A stretch of DNA of 64,000 nt from Variovorax brevis (GCF_030317105.1 NZ_JASZYG010000009.1:62001-126000), one strand, 5' to 3'. Shown: positions 52,901 through 62,395, numbered from the stretch's first letter. Numbers and translations: made by a program. The notes: generated by a model from the sequence alone, not told the origin.

Positions 52901-55900
52901 GAGGGCAATGACATCATCATCGCCAGCGAAGGCGACGACACCATCCACGGCGACGGCGGCAACGACAACCTCGAAGGCGGCGCCGGCAACGACATCATCA
53001 ACGCCGGCGACGGCGACGACATCGTTCGCGACCTGGGCGGCGACGACAACATCAAGGCGGGTTCCGGCAACGACGTGGTGCACGGCGGCCCGGGCCTGGA
53101 CCTGATCATGGGCGGCGACGGCCAGGACTTCATCGTGCTGGGCACCGACGCGGGCTCGGAAGTGTTCGCCGGTCAGGGCAACGACTTCATCCTCGGCAGC
53201 AAGAACGCCGAGCGCATCCTGGGCAATGAAGGCGACGACTGGATCGAGACCGGCACCTTCGACGGTGCGCCCGGCGACAGCTTCGACGAAATCTTCGCGG
53301 CCGACAGCATCGTGGGCCACGATGTGTTCCTGGGCGATGGCGGCTTCGACGAGTTCATCGCAGAAGGCGGCGACGACATCATGGTCGGCAGCCCCGGCCG
53401 CGGCAAGCTGGCCGGCATGTCGGGCTGGGACTGGGTGACCTACAAGGACAACACCTTCGGCGTGGATGCCGACCTGACCCGCGCCATCGTGTTCGACGAG
53501 AACCCGAACCCGCCGCAAAACGGCACGCTCGACGGCTATGAATCGGTCGAAGGCCTTTCGGGCACGCGCTTCAACGACGTGCTGACCGGCGCCGACACCA
53601 TCGCGGAAGAGCGCCTGCCCTTCGCCCAGGGCGGCACCGAAGGCTTCGCCGGCAACGTGCTCGATGCAGCCGCCGTGGCCCGCATCAACGGCTTGCAGGC
53701 CGTGATGGGCTCGCTCGTGAGCGCCACCGCCAGCTACTCCGCGGGCGACATCATCCTTGGCGGCGACGGCAGCGACCTGATGATGGGCCGCGGCGGCGAC
53801 GACGTCATCGACGGCGACAAATGGCTGGACGTGCAGATTGGCGTCTTCGCGGCCAACGACCCGAACCACACCGGCACGCCGCTCGCGCTGCACAACAGCA
53901 TGAAGACGCTGGTCAACGCCATGTTCGCGGGGCAGATCAACCCCGGCCAACTGGCGATCGTGCGCACCATCCGCACGGACACGACGGCGGGTGACATCGA
54001 CACGGTCGCTTACCTCGGCCCGCTGGCCAACTACTCCTTCGGCACGGATGCGGACGGCAGGCTCACGGTGACCGACGTGTCGGCCGACCCGATCGAAGGC
54101 ACCGACACGCTGAGCAACGTCGAGCGCCTGCAGTTCACGGACGCCGTGCTCGGCATCGTGACCGGCACCAACGGCCCCGACACGCTCACCGGCACCGCCG
54201 GCGACGATCTCCTGCTGGGCCTGGGCGGCAACGACACCCTGAACGGCCTGGCCGGCAACGACGTGCTGGTCGGCGGTGCGGGCAACGACACGCTCAACGG
54301 CGGCCTGGGCAACGACACCTACGTCTTCGGCCTCGCGGACGGCAGCGACACCATCAACGAGCCGGTCAACGCGACGAGCGGCGGCGACGCCGACCGCATC
54401 GTGATCCAGGCGGCCGGCACGGCGCTCACCACGCTCAACGCGCAGGACAACAACACCGGGACGAACAACGGCAGCCTGGTGCTCACCGCCAACGCAACGA
54501 CGGTCACCGTGGCCGGCCACTTCACCGGCACGAACGCGCAGACCGGCGTGGAGCGCATCAACTTCAACGACGGCACCTACGCGGGCTACTTGCTGGGCGT
54601 GGACGACTACATCATCAGCCGGCAGGACCCGACGGGCGGCTCGCGCACGCTGGACTTCTCCGCCTCGACGGTGAACAACTTCATCGTCGGCGAGCAGGGC
54701 ACCAGCGACGTCATCACCGGCGGCAGCGGCAATGACCTGATCTTCGGCGGCACCGGCGACAACCAGCTCAACGGCGGCATCGGCGACGACCTGCTGGTGG
54801 GCGGCTCGGGCGCCGGCGACAACGACGTGCTCGACGGTGGCCTCGATGCCGACACGATGGTGGGCCTGAACGGCAACGACACCTACATCGTGGACGACGT
54901 GCTCGACGTGGTGGTGGAAGCCGCGGCGCAGGGCACGGACGAGGTCCAGACCGAGCTGGCCGCGTACTCGCTCGAACTCATCGCCAACGTGGAGAACCTG
55001 ACGTACACGGGCATCGATGCCGACCAGTTCATCGGCACCGGCAACACGCTCAACAACGTCATCAGCGGCGGCGACCTGGCCGACACGTTGAGCGGCCTCG
55101 CGGGCAACGACACGCTCAATGGCGGCATCGGTGCCGACACGCTGCTCGGCGGCGAGGGCAACGACACGTTGAACGGTGGCGATGACGACGACATCCTGAC
55201 CGGCGAGAACGGCAACGACATCCTGGATGGCGGTGCCGGCAACGACACGCTGACCGCAGGCGCCGGCAACGACAACCTGTTCGGCGACGACGGCGACGAC
55301 CTGCTGGACGGCGGCCTCGGCAACGACGCAATGAACGGCGGCGCCGGCAACGACACCTTCCTCGTGGACAGCACCACCGACACCGTGACGGAAGGCGCAG
55401 GCGGCGGCACGGACACCGTGCAATCGACCGTCACCTACACCATCACCGACGCGGACGTCGAGAACCTGACGCTGCTGGGCACCGGCAACATCAACGCCAC
55501 GGGCAATGCGTCGGCCAACGTGCTCACCGGCAACTCCGGCAACAACGTGCTCACGGGGGGTGCAGGCATCGACACGGCGAGCTACGCCACGGCAGCAGCG
55601 GCCGTGACGGTTTCGCTGTCCATTGCCGGCGCGCAGGCCACCGGTGCGGCGGGCAGCGACACGCTGGCCAGCATCGAGAACCTGTTGGGCGGCGCGTTCA
55701 ACGACACGCTGACGGGCAACGGCGTTGCCAACGTGCTGACCGGCGGCGGCGGCAACGACACGCTGGTGGCAACGGTCGACAACGTGCGCGACACGCTCGA
55801 CGGCGGCGCCGGCTCCGACACGGCCAACTACACGGCCTACGCGGCCGCACTCACGGTGAACCTGGGCGGCGCGGCGCCGATCGTCGTCACCGGCTCGGGC

Positions 55901-56977
55901 AACAACGCGGCCAACTCCGACGTGCTGGTGGGCATCGAGAACTTCACCGGCGGCACGGGCAACGACACCATCACCGGCAGCACGGCCAACAACGTGCTGA
56001 TCGGCGGCGGCGGAAACGACACCATCAACTACGCGATCGGCGGCGGCGCGGACACCATCGACGGCGGCGCCGGAACGGACACGCTGAACATCACCGGCGT
56101 GGCCAACAACGACGTGCTGGATGTGGTGCTCACCGGCACGACCATCACCTCCATGGAAGGGGGCACGGTCACCGGCATCGAGTCCGTCACTGCCAACCTT
56201 GGCGGCGCGGCCGACACGCTGTCCTACGGCGCGACCACGACGGCGGTCACCGTCAACCTCTCGGGTGCGGTGGATACGGCAACGGGCTTCACGTCCATTG
56301 CCAGCATCCTGAACATCACGGGCGGTGCCGGCAACGACAACCTGACCGGTGATGCCGGCGCCAACACGCTCAACGGCGGTGCGGGCAACGACACCATCAA
56401 CGGCGGGGCTGGCGGCGACATCCTGATCGGCGGCATCGGCGCGGACACCATCAACTCGGGCGCGGCCAACGACAACGTGCAGGACATCTTCCGCTTCAGC
56501 GCAGCCAACGAGTTCGGCGACACCGTCACCAACTTCGACGCCGACGGCGCCGCGGGTGTGGACGACCGCATCGAGTTCACTGGCGCGCTCAACACGGCTT
56601 GGGACGACGGCAACAACAACGACGCCTTCCTGTTCGGCACGGGCAACGGGGCGGCAGGAACGGTCAACGTGACGGTCGGCCAGGGCAACGGCGACGTGGA
56701 AGCGCTGCTGTTGACCGGTGCCAACGGCGAAGGCGTGACGACCGCGAACCTGGGCAACGCGGCGCTGGTGGCCACGGCCTTCAACAACGAGTTTGCCATC
56801 ACGGCTGCCAACGGCGAGGACGCATTGCTGGTCGTCAACGACACCAACGGCAACAGCTTCAGCCTCTGGCAGTGGGTGCAGGCCGGTGGCGGCGAGCTGG
56901 CGGCGGGTGAACTGACGCTTATTGGCACCTTCACGGCCAATGCCACCGTCACGGCGGACAACTTCGACTTTGTTTGA
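49985..56977 (+). CDS. RTX protein with animal-type haem peroxidase domain, type I secreted
   Basis: Protein of 2330 residues after a GAGGAG site. Residues ~30-900 form a haem peroxidase domain of the animal (MPO-like) family: distal His268 in FGQFFDHGLD, catalytic Arg509 in GDGRVNENIGL with HHVFHAEHNRM, and proximal His633 in VYRFGHSMLTE. Insertions include an Ala-rich helix near residues 165-225. From about residue 970 on there are blocks of calcium-binding RTX nonapeptides (GGxGNDxLx) alternating with beta linkers. The C-terminal ~150 residues are acidic and lack cysteines, as for type I signals. No N-terminal signal peptide is present. Similar bacterial proteins include Mn(II)-oxidising peroxidases (MopA); activity here is unproven. 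Confidence 0.9.
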   Translation: MSVTVNQADLEFILAQIKIAEAHAAGQPLFGPGGLVPAYNVSFGLRTVDGTYNNLLHETWGAADQQFPTLMDPVYRPADGTPFDPDGAGPAPAMPTQATYLPSNNPNSLVFDSSLRTTSNLIVDQTLGNPAAILTALDRAGSANPMDDLQAVTAIYQTFKPASDAEYLARVAADNARAAAEALGDGDPNTPPTVEEQAALDAAAAAADAHTAALATLDAARAVRDAAVEPFGIVMEGDNVSLPNISPDVGLSASFNSWFTLFGQFFDHGLDLVNKGGSGTVFVPLQPDDPLYVEGSHTNFMVLTRATVSAGPDGVMNTADDVRPVNTTTAFVDQNQTYTSHSSHQVFLRQYVLNSDGQPVATGKLIEGGNGGMATWGEVKAQAKAMLGVELTDFDVGSVPLLRTDQYGNFIPDPTTGFAQVITGIGLDGIPNTADDVTVSGTPDAPVNPTTALALRTGHAFLADIAHEAVPIGKIADGDITIGLGNPGNGDTEYDNELLDAHFIAGDGRVNENIGLTAVHHVFHAEHNRMVDLNKEVILSTAAGGDLDFLNEWLVEDVDAVPADLSTLVWDGERLFQSAKFTTEMQYQHLVFEEFARKVQPQINPFVVPDGFDVTIDPSIVAEFAHVVYRFGHSMLTESIDRFDPNFNPNDIGLIQGFLNPVAFDNQHAITDDVAAGAIIRGMTRQVGNEIDEFVTSALRNNLLGLPLDLATINLARGRDTGVPSLNAARRQFYDATNNAAELRPYDSWVDFAGNLKHEASIINFIAAYGNHDLIKGQATIQGKRDAALTIITGASVGGLEVPADAEDFLNGIGAYGAGNALGGLDNVDLWIGGLAEKILPFGGMLGSTFNFVFEQQMESLQNGDRFYYLQRLDGLHLFGEMENNSFAEMIMTNTNATHLPSDVFSTPGLALEVDPTRQYNDLDGDGDLEQNDPSGGGILTPLVVRNNPATAGPDTNYLKYTGDQHVVLGGTEGNDIIIASEGDDTIHGDGGNDNLEGGAGNDIINAGDGDDIVRDLGGDDNIKAGSGNDVVHGGPGLDLIMGGDGQDFIVLGTDAGSEVFAGQGNDFILGSKNAERILGNEGDDWIETGTFDGAPGDSFDEIFAADSIVGHDVFLGDGGFDEFIAEGGDDIMVGSPGRGKLAGMSGWDWVTYKDNTFGVDADLTRAIVFDENPNPPQNGTLDGYESVEGLSGTRFNDVLTGADTIAEERLPFAQGGTEGFAGNVLDAAAVARINGLQAVMGSLVSATASYSAGDIILGGDGSDLMMGRGGDDVIDGDKWLDVQIGVFAANDPNHTGTPLALHNSMKTLVNAMFAGQINPGQLAIVRTIRTDTTAGDIDTVAYLGPLANYSFGTDADGRLTVTDVSADPIEGTDTLSNVERLQFTDAVLGIVTGTNGPDTLTGTAGDDLLLGLGGNDTLNGLAGNDVLVGGAGNDTLNGGLGNDTYVFGLADGSDTINEPVNATSGGDADRIVIQAAGTALTTLNAQDNNTGTNNGSLVLTANATTVTVAGHFTGTNAQTGVERINFNDGTYAGYLLGVDDYIISRQDPTGGSRTLDFSASTVNNFIVGEQGTSDVITGGSGNDLIFGGTGDNQLNGGIGDDLLVGGSGAGDNDVLDGGLDADTMVGLNGNDTYIVDDVLDVVVEAAAQGTDEVQTELAAYSLELIANVENLTYTGIDADQFIGTGNTLNNVISGGDLADTLSGLAGNDTLNGGIGADTLLGGEGNDTLNGGDDDDILTGENGNDILDGGAGNDTLTAGAGNDNLFGDDGDDLLDGGLGNDAMNGGAGNDTFLVDSTTDTVTEGAGGGTDTVQSTVTYTITDADVENLTLLGTGNINATGNASANVLTGNSGNNVLTGGAGIDTASYATAAAAVTVSLSIAGAQATGAAGSDTLASIENLLGGAFNDTLTGNGVANVLTGGGGNDTLVATVDNVRDTLDGGAGSDTANYTAYAAALTVNLGGAAPIVVTGSGNNAANSDVLVGIENFTGGTGNDTITGSTANNVLIGGGGNDTINYAIGGGADTIDGGAGTDTLNITGVANNDVLDVVLTGTTITSMEGGTVTGIESVTANLGGAADTLSYGATTTAVTVNLSGAVDTATGFTSIASILNITGGAGNDNLTGDAGANTLNGGAGNDTINGGAGGDILIGGIGADTINSGAANDNVQDIFRFSAANEFGDTVTNFDADGAAGVDDRIEFTGALNTAWDDGNNNDAFLFGTGNGAAGTVNVTVGQGNGDVEALLLTGANGEGVTTANLGNAALVATAFNNEFAITAANGEDALLVVNDTNGNSFSLWQWVQAGGGELAAGELTLIGTFTANATVTADNFDFV

Positions 56978-57160
56978 GGGGTGGAAGTGGCCTGCGACGG
57001 CCAATTCGCGAGTGCCTGCCACGCCAACGACACACATGGCGGCGTTGCAAATGCTCGCAATAGCGGTGGCTATTGCTGTGCTTTGCGCCTTGCCCTGTGT
57101 GCCGTTGACGCGGCCTTCCCTCGCGAATCGACCATCACAGGCCACCCGGGGTGAGAGGGG

Positions 57161-57193
57161 GCGGGGCAAGGCGCGCGAGCGACCTTGCCCCGC
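57161..57193 (+). promoter_or_regulatory. Stem-loop between the RTX gene and its exporter genes
   Basis: GCGGGGCAAGG (57161-57171) pairs perfectly with CCTTGCCCCGC (57183-57193) around an 11-base loop. No T-run follows. Such hairpins between a secreted protein gene and exporter genes often lower read-through or stabilise the upstream message. It ends 27 bases before the exporter ATG. Confidence 0.65.
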
Positions 57194-57220
57194 ATAACAA
57201 GGACCGGAGGAGATTGCCGA

Positions 57221-58903
57221 ATGAAGTCGTTGTGGACCGAGCTGAAGCCCTTGTTGCTGAACATGGCGCTGTTCTCGTTTGTGATCAACCTGCTGTACCT
57301 GGTGCCCGCGCTGTTCATGCTGCAGGTGTTCGACCGGGTGATTCCGACCAACAGCCGCGAAACGCTGTGGGTCTTGCTGGGCGGCGTGGGGGCGGCGCTG
57401 GCCATCCTCTTCGTGCTCGACTATGTGCGGCTGCGCTTGCAACACCTCACCGGCAACATCGTCGATGAGCGTCTGTCGCCGCCGGTGGTGCACGCGGTCG
57501 TGACTGCCACCGCGCGCGCGCCGCAGCATGCGCGGGCCGATGCGATGCGCGACGTGGCCACGCTGCGTGGCCTGTTCTCCGCCAACGGATTGACGGCGCT
57601 CATGGATGCGCCGTGGATCATCGTCTACGTGGGCGTCATCGCGGTGTTTCACCCGGCGCTGGGCTGGGGCGCGGCCGGCGCCGCCATGGTGATGATCGCC
57701 CTGGCATGGCTCAACGACCGCGTGAACCGCAAGGCGCTCGACGCGGTGCAGAAGGAAACGCGGCAGGCCTCGCGCTACGTGGAAGGATCGCTTCGCAACG
57801 CCGAAGTGCTGCAGGCCATGGGCATGACCGAACGCCTGCTGGGCCGTTGGCGCAAGCAGCAGGACGAGGCCCTGGCGCTGCAGGGCAGCACCAGCCACGC
57901 GAGCGTGAGCTTCAGCGCGGCGTCGCGCTTCCTGCGGCAGGGCGTGCAGGTCATGATGATGTCGATCGGCGCCTACCTCGTGCTCACGCAGGCGGCATCG
58001 GCCGGCGTGATGATCGCTACCACCGTGCTGCTCGGCCGTGCCCTGCAGCCGGTGGAGCAGATCGTCGGCAGCTGGCGCGTGCTGAACGAAGCGCGCTCGG
58101 CCTACCGCCGCTTGCGCGATCTCACCGACCGCTTCGGCAAGGAAGAGCCGCGCATGTCGCTGCCGCGGCCGGTCGGCCACGTGCGCGTGGAAGGCATCTC
58201 GTTTCGCGCGCCGGGCTCGGAGAAGCTGGCGCTGTCGGGCGTGTCGCTGTCGCTGGCCGCTGGCGAGGCGTTGGCCATCATCGGTCCGAGTGCCGCGGGC
58301 AAGTCCACCCTGGCGCGCCTGCTGACGGGCATCTGGCAGCCGACCATCGGAACCATCCGGCTCGACGGCACCGACCTGTCGACGTGGCCGCGGCGCGAAC
58401 TCGGCCCCTGGATCGGCTACGTGCCGCAGGACGTGGAACTGTTCGACGGCACGGTGGCCGACAACATCGGCCGCCTTGGCGAGCCGGATGCCGATGCCGT
58501 CATTGCCGCCGCCAAGCGCGCCAACGCGCACGAGATGATCACGCAACTGCCGCTGGGCTACGACACCCCCATCGGCGACGGCGGCGCGCGACTGTCGCCC
58601 GGCCAGCGCCAGCGCATCGCACTGGCCCGCGCCATGTACGGCGACGTGCGCCTGCTGATCCTGGACGAGCCTAACGCGAGCTTGGACTCCGAGGGCGAGA
58701 TCGCGCTGGCGCGTGCGCTCAGCGGGCTGCGCTCCGAAGGCGTGACCTCCATCGTGGTGACCCACCGCCCTTCGCTGGTCGCGCACGTCGACAAGATCCT
58801 CATCCTCGAAGCCGGCCACGTGAAGCAGTTCGGCACGGCCGCCGATGTGATGAAGTCCATGCAGAAGCAGGCCCAGGCCGCACTCGCCGAGCGTGCGGCG
58901 TGA
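57221..58903 (+). CDS. Type I secretion ABC transporter (permease-ATPase)
   Basis: PrtD-type exporter of 560 residues. Membrane segments occupy residues 15-300 (starts LLLNMALFSFVINLLYLVPA). The ATPase domain has Walker A IIGPSAAGKSTLARL, signature LSPGQRQRIALARAM, Walker B LLILDEPNASLD and the switch His in VVTHRPS. It has no N-terminal C39-like domain. The ATG follows GGAGGAG at 57221. It should export the RTX peroxidase encoded upstream together with the fusion protein encoded next; the outer-membrane TolC partner is not in the window. Confidence 0.94.
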   Translation: MKSLWTELKPLLLNMALFSFVINLLYLVPALFMLQVFDRVIPTNSRETLWVLLGGVGAALAILFVLDYVRLRLQHLTGNIVDERLSPPVVHAVVTATARAPQHARADAMRDVATLRGLFSANGLTALMDAPWIIVYVGVIAVFHPALGWGAAGAAMVMIALAWLNDRVNRKALDAVQKETRQASRYVEGSLRNAEVLQAMGMTERLLGRWRKQQDEALALQGSTSHASVSFSAASRFLRQGVQVMMMSIGAYLVLTQAASAGVMIATTVLLGRALQPVEQIVGSWRVLNEARSAYRRLRDLTDRFGKEEPRMSLPRPVGHVRVEGISFRAPGSEKLALSGVSLSLAAGEALAIIGPSAAGKSTLARLLTGIWQPTIGTIRLDGTDLSTWPRRELGPWIGYVPQDVELFDGTVADNIGRLGEPDADAVIAAAKRANAHEMITQLPLGYDTPIGDGGARLSPGQRQRIALARAMYGDVRLLILDEPNASLDSEGEIALARALSGLRSEGVTSIVVTHRPSLVAHVDKILILEAGHVKQFGTAADVMKSMQKQAQAALAERAA

Positions 58904-58937
58904 CGGCAGGTAGCAAGCGACAAGGAATCAAGACCGT

Positions 58938-60281
58938 ATGACACACGCACAAGCAATCTCCCCCGGCGGCATTCCGAGGCCACGAAAGAGCAGCGAAGCG
59001 CAGATCAAGCGCATCACGCGCCTGGGCCTGTGGACGGTGATGGGCATTGTCATTCCACTGGGCGCATGGATCGGGCTCGCGCCGCTGGCGATGGCCGTGG
59101 TGGCCCCGGCGCATGTGAAGGTCGATCTGAACCGGCGGCCCGTGCAACACCTGGAAGGCGGCATCGTGCGCCAGGTGCTCGTGCGCGACGGCCAACTGGT
59201 GAAGGAAGGCGATCCGCTCATCGCCTTCGGCGACGTGGGCGTCGACGCCGACCGCAACCGGCTCAGCTATCGACTGGCGGTGGAGCGCACGACGATGGAG
59301 CGGCTCGACGCCGAGCAGCGTCGCCTGCCCTGGCTGGAGTTTTCGGAGGCGCTGCAGAACGAAGCCAAGCGAGATCCGCGCGTTCGCGATGCCATGTCCA
59401 AGGAAGCTTCGCTGTTCTCCGCGCGGCTGCATTCGCTCAACAGCGAACTGGCGTTGATGAAACAGTTGCGAAGCCGCGTGCAGCAGGAAATCGGCGCGCT
59501 GGAAGCGCAGGGATCCAAGGCGCAGGAATCGCTGGGCCTGCAGCGGCGCGAACTGGAAACCAACCGCGACCTGGTGCAGGAGGGCTTCGTCTCCACCGCG
59601 CGCATCAACCAGATCGAAGCCTCCGTGGCCGACTACACCGCGCGGCTGGAAGAGCGCCGCTCCGAGCTGGCACGCGGCCACGGACGGCTGATCGATGCGG
59701 ACATCAAGACCAACGCGATCGTCAATGAATACGTTCGCACCGCCAGCGACCAGCTCAAGGCGACGGTCGCGCGGGTGAACGAGATCGAGCAGGAACTGCG
59801 CAAGTCCGACGACTCCGCCACGAGGCAGGTGGTGCTGGCGCCGGCGAGCGGCGAGGTCATCGACCTGAAGTTCACCTCGGCCGGCGCGGTCGTGCGGCCC
59901 GGCGAGACCATCGCGGAGATCGTGCCGAGCAACACCGCGCTGATGATCGAAGCGCAGATCCGCCCCGAGGAAGTCAACAACGTGCTGGTGGGGCAGGGCG
60001 CCCGCATCAAGTTCACGGCCTGGAAGTACCGCAACGCCACCATGGTGACGGGCAAGGTGACCTATGTATCGGGCGACCGCTTCACCGACAAGCAGACGCA
60101 GATGCCTTACTACAGCGTCTCCATCCTGGCCGACCCCGCCTCGGTGAGTGCGGTGGGCGACCTGAAGATGCAAGCGGGCATGCCGGCCGAGGTCTACATC
60201 GATGGCGGATTCCAGACCGCGCTTCAGTACCTGCTGGACCCGGTCACTTCGACATTGCGCAGGGCAGCGCGCCAGATGTGA
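58938..60281 (+). CDS. HlyD-family membrane fusion protein
   Basis: Protein of 447 residues with one N-terminal membrane segment (VMGIVIPLGAWIGLAPLAM), a biotinyl-lipoyl-like half motif (RPVQHLEGGIVRQVLVRDGQ), a long coiled coil (residues 90-270) and a beta-barrel end (VVLAPASGEVIDLKFTSAG, LMIEAQIRPEEVNNV). It lies 34 bases after the ABC gene. The 3' end overlaps the convergent sensor kinase gene by 38 bases. Confidence 0.93.
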   Translation: MTHAQAISPGGIPRPRKSSEAQIKRITRLGLWTVMGIVIPLGAWIGLAPLAMAVVAPAHVKVDLNRRPVQHLEGGIVRQVLVRDGQLVKEGDPLIAFGDVGVDADRNRLSYRLAVERTTMERLDAEQRRLPWLEFSEALQNEAKRDPRVRDAMSKEASLFSARLHSLNSELALMKQLRSRVQQEIGALEAQGSKAQESLGLQRRELETNRDLVQEGFVSTARINQIEASVADYTARLEERRSELARGHGRLIDADIKTNAIVNEYVRTASDQLKATVARVNEIEQELRKSDDSATRQVVLAPASGEVIDLKFTSAGAVVRPGETIAEIVPSNTALMIEAQIRPEEVNNVLVGQGARIKFTAWKYRNATMVTGKVTYVSGDRFTDKQTQMPYYSVSILADPASVSAVGDLKMQAGMPAEVYIDGGFQTALQYLLDPVTSTLRRAARQM

Positions 60282-61674
60282 TCCGGCCCGCCGCCTGCGG
60301 GCCTGCCCGCGGAAAGCGTACTTCGGCGCGCAGGCCGCCCAGGGGTGATTCGAGCAAGTGCACCACCGCGTGATGGGCCTGCGCCACCGCCTGCACGATC
60401 GCGAGCCCGAGCCCGACGCCATGGCCATCGACACGGCCCAGGCGATTGAAGCGCTGGAAAGCCTCGGCATGCCGGCTCGCAGGAATGCCGGGACCGGAGT
60501 CGTCAACGGTGAGCACGACGGTGGGGCCATTCAGTGCACTGCCAACCTCGATACGGCCCCCGGCCGGCGTGTAGCGGATCGCGTTGACCAGCAGGTTGTG
60601 CATCAGCATGTGCAAGCCGAGTTCGCCGGCCATCATCTCGTCCACCTCGAATCGTGCCTTGAGCGAGAGTTCGCGTTCGGAGGCAGCGGCGCCGAGTTCG
60701 GACATCACGCTGTGGAAGACCTTCTCCAGGCTCACGGCAGCCAGCATATGGCCCCCCGCCGCGGCAAGGCTGTCGATGCGGGCGAGATCGAGCAGGCGGT
60801 CCAGAAGATGGCTGGCATGGTCGATGCCCGACATCAGGCCGCGCAGGGAAGCCTGCAACTCGTGGGGCGATCCGGTCATGCCGGCGGCCAGTTGCGCCTG
60901 GGCGCGCAGGCCGGCCAGCGGGGTACGCATCTCGTGCGCGGCAATCGCCGTGAAACTGCGCTCCACGGACAGCGCCTGCCTGAAGCGGCCGAACATCGTG
61001 TTGATCGACTCGACCATGGGCTTGAGCTCGGCCGGCGGGTTGGTGGCGTTCAGCTCCGTGAGGTCGAGCGCATGGCGTTCCCGAAGCTGTGCGGCGTAGC
61101 CGTCGACCGAACGAAGGGCGCGGTTGAGAAACCACCAGGTGCTCACGAAGATCAGCAGCAGCGGAATCGCCAGGAAGGCAAGGAAGTAGCCGGTGGTGAT
61201 GCCGACCGCGGCCTCGCGGTCCACCATGCGCTCCGCGATCTGGATGATGATGCCGTTGGCATTGGAGGCTTCGACATAGGTTCGAACGAGTTCGCCATTC
61301 ACCATCGCCTCGCCGAAGCCACGCTCGGACAGCGGGCGCAGCGGTGCATCCGTGGGCGCCTGGTGCGTTTGATCCAGCAGCCGTCCGTCGAGCGACCACA
61401 GCTGATAGTGATAGCGCGTGCCGAGCGCGCCCTCGGTCTCGTGCACCGCGTCGTCCAGGCCCTTGGCGAAGCCTTCTTCCTCGATCTCGTGCTCTGCGAA
61501 GGCGAGCACCGTGTGCGCCAGCGTGACGAGGCGGGCGTCCAGCACGTTCTTGTCGGCAATGCGGTCCGCCCGGTACATGGCGACGCCGCCCGCCAGAAGG
61601 GTCGCCGTGCAGACGAAGAGCGCGATGGCCACCACGCGGTGGCGCAGGGACCAGGAGGCGATGAGCCGCTTCAT
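60244..61674 (-). CDS. Sensor histidine kinase, QseC/PmrB-like
   Basis: Protein of 476 residues with two membrane segments (residues 14-33 and 165-185), a periplasmic sensing domain between them, a linker, a HisKA site (FTAIAAHEMRTPLAGLRAQA) and an ATPase domain (HNLLVNAIRYTPAGGRIEV, LTVDDSGPGIP, GVGLGLAIVQAV). It overlaps the regulator gene upstream by four bases. The periplasmic domain has no recognised ligand motif. It is convergent with the exporter operon and probably controls it through the box at 49891. Confidence 0.92.
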   Translation of the reverse strand: MKRLIASWSLRHRVVAIALFVCTATLLAGGVAMYRADRIADKNVLDARLVTLAHTVLAFAEHEIEEEGFAKGLDDAVHETEGALGTRYHYQLWSLDGRLLDQTHQAPTDAPLRPLSERGFGEAMVNGELVRTYVEASNANGIIIQIAERMVDREAAVGITTGYFLAFLAIPLLLIFVSTWWFLNRALRSVDGYAAQLRERHALDLTELNATNPPAELKPMVESINTMFGRFRQALSVERSFTAIAAHEMRTPLAGLRAQAQLAAGMTGSPHELQASLRGLMSGIDHASHLLDRLLDLARIDSLAAAGGHMLAAVSLEKVFHSVMSELGAAASERELSLKARFEVDEMMAGELGLHMLMHNLLVNAIRYTPAGGRIEVGSALNGPTVVLTVDDSGPGIPASRHAEAFQRFNRLGRVDGHGVGLGLAIVQAVAQAHHAVVHLLESPLGGLRAEVRFPRAGPQAAGRITSGALPCAMSK

Positions 61675-62345
61675 TCCCGGTTCTCGGGGCCGAGCTGGTA
61701 GCCGACACCGCGCACCGTCTGGATCAGGTCCGGCGAGAACTTGCGCCGCAAATAGTGAATGTGGACTTCCACCGCATTGCTCTCGACTTCGACGTCGAAG
61801 TTGTAGAGCGCCTCTTCCAGTTGCGAGCGCGACAGCACCTGGTTCTTGCGGCGCACCAGGATTTCCAGCAGCCAGAACTCCTTGTTGGTGAGCGGCACCA
61901 CGTCGCCATGCCAGGTCGCGGTGCGGTGGGAGGGATAGAGCTTCAACGGGCCATGCTCGGGTTCGCCGGAACCGGGCGCCTTGCCCGCGACCCGGCGCAG
62001 CACGGCACGCACGCGAGAGGCGACTTCGTCCAGGTCCAGCGGCTTGACCATGTAGTCGTCGGCGCCCATGTCGAGCAGGCGCACCCGGTCCGCGATGCTG
62101 CCGCGCGCGGTGATCACGATCACGGAGACGGGGATGTTGCGTGTGCGGATGCTCTTGAGCAGCGATTCCCCGGTGACGTCGGGCAGTCCCAGGTCCAGGA
62201 GCACGCAGTCATAGTTGCACGACGCAAGCGAAGCGAGCACGTCCTTGCCCGATCGGCTCCAGTCCACGGCATAGCCAGCCCTCACCAGGCCCTTGTGAAT
62301 GGCGGTTCCCAGCAGGTCGTTGTCTTCGACCAAGAGCAAGCGCAT
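61671..62345 (-). CDS. OmpR-family response regulator, QseB/PmrA-like
   Basis: Protein of 224 residues. The receiver domain has LVEDNDLLG, the phospho-acceptor Asp at residue 51 in VLLDLGLPD, and conserved VITARGS and YMVKPLD. The winged helix has SRSQLEEALYNFD and VEVHIHYLRRKF ending in TVRGVGYQLG. Sequence style is that of the QseB/PmrA/TctD group. It is the first gene of a two-gene operon with its kinase. Confidence 0.93.
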   Translation of the reverse strand: MRLLLVEDNDLLGTAIHKGLVRAGYAVDWSRSGKDVLASLASCNYDCVLLDLGLPDVTGESLLKSIRTRNIPVSVIVITARGSIADRVRLLDMGADDYMVKPLDLDEVASRVRAVLRRVAGKAPGSGEPEHGPLKLYPSHRTATWHGDVVPLTNKEFWLLEILVRRKNQVLSRSQLEEALYNFDVEVESNAVEVHIHYLRRKFSPDLIQTVRGVGYQLGPENRE

Positions 62346-62370
62346 GTGGCACGCAGGTGAATCAATCGTT

Positions 62371-62395
62371 ACTAATTGTGGTCATACGAATTAGT
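62371..62395. promoter_or_regulatory. Inverted repeat upstream of the two-component operon
   Basis: ACTAATT (62371-62377) and AATTAGT (62389-62395) form a perfect 7-bp inverted repeat around 11 bases in an AT-rich patch 26 bases upstream of the regulator ATG. It may be an operator or part of the promoter. The rest of 62346-62622 shows nothing else I can support. Confidence 0.4.

Noticed and set aside
49988..58819. A 2943-codon open frame on the - strand antisense to the RTX and ABC genes
   Set aside because: High-GC shadow of the RTX repeats. The + strand frame has clear peroxidase, RTX and ABC motifs, while the - strand frame is low-complexity and has no family resemblance.
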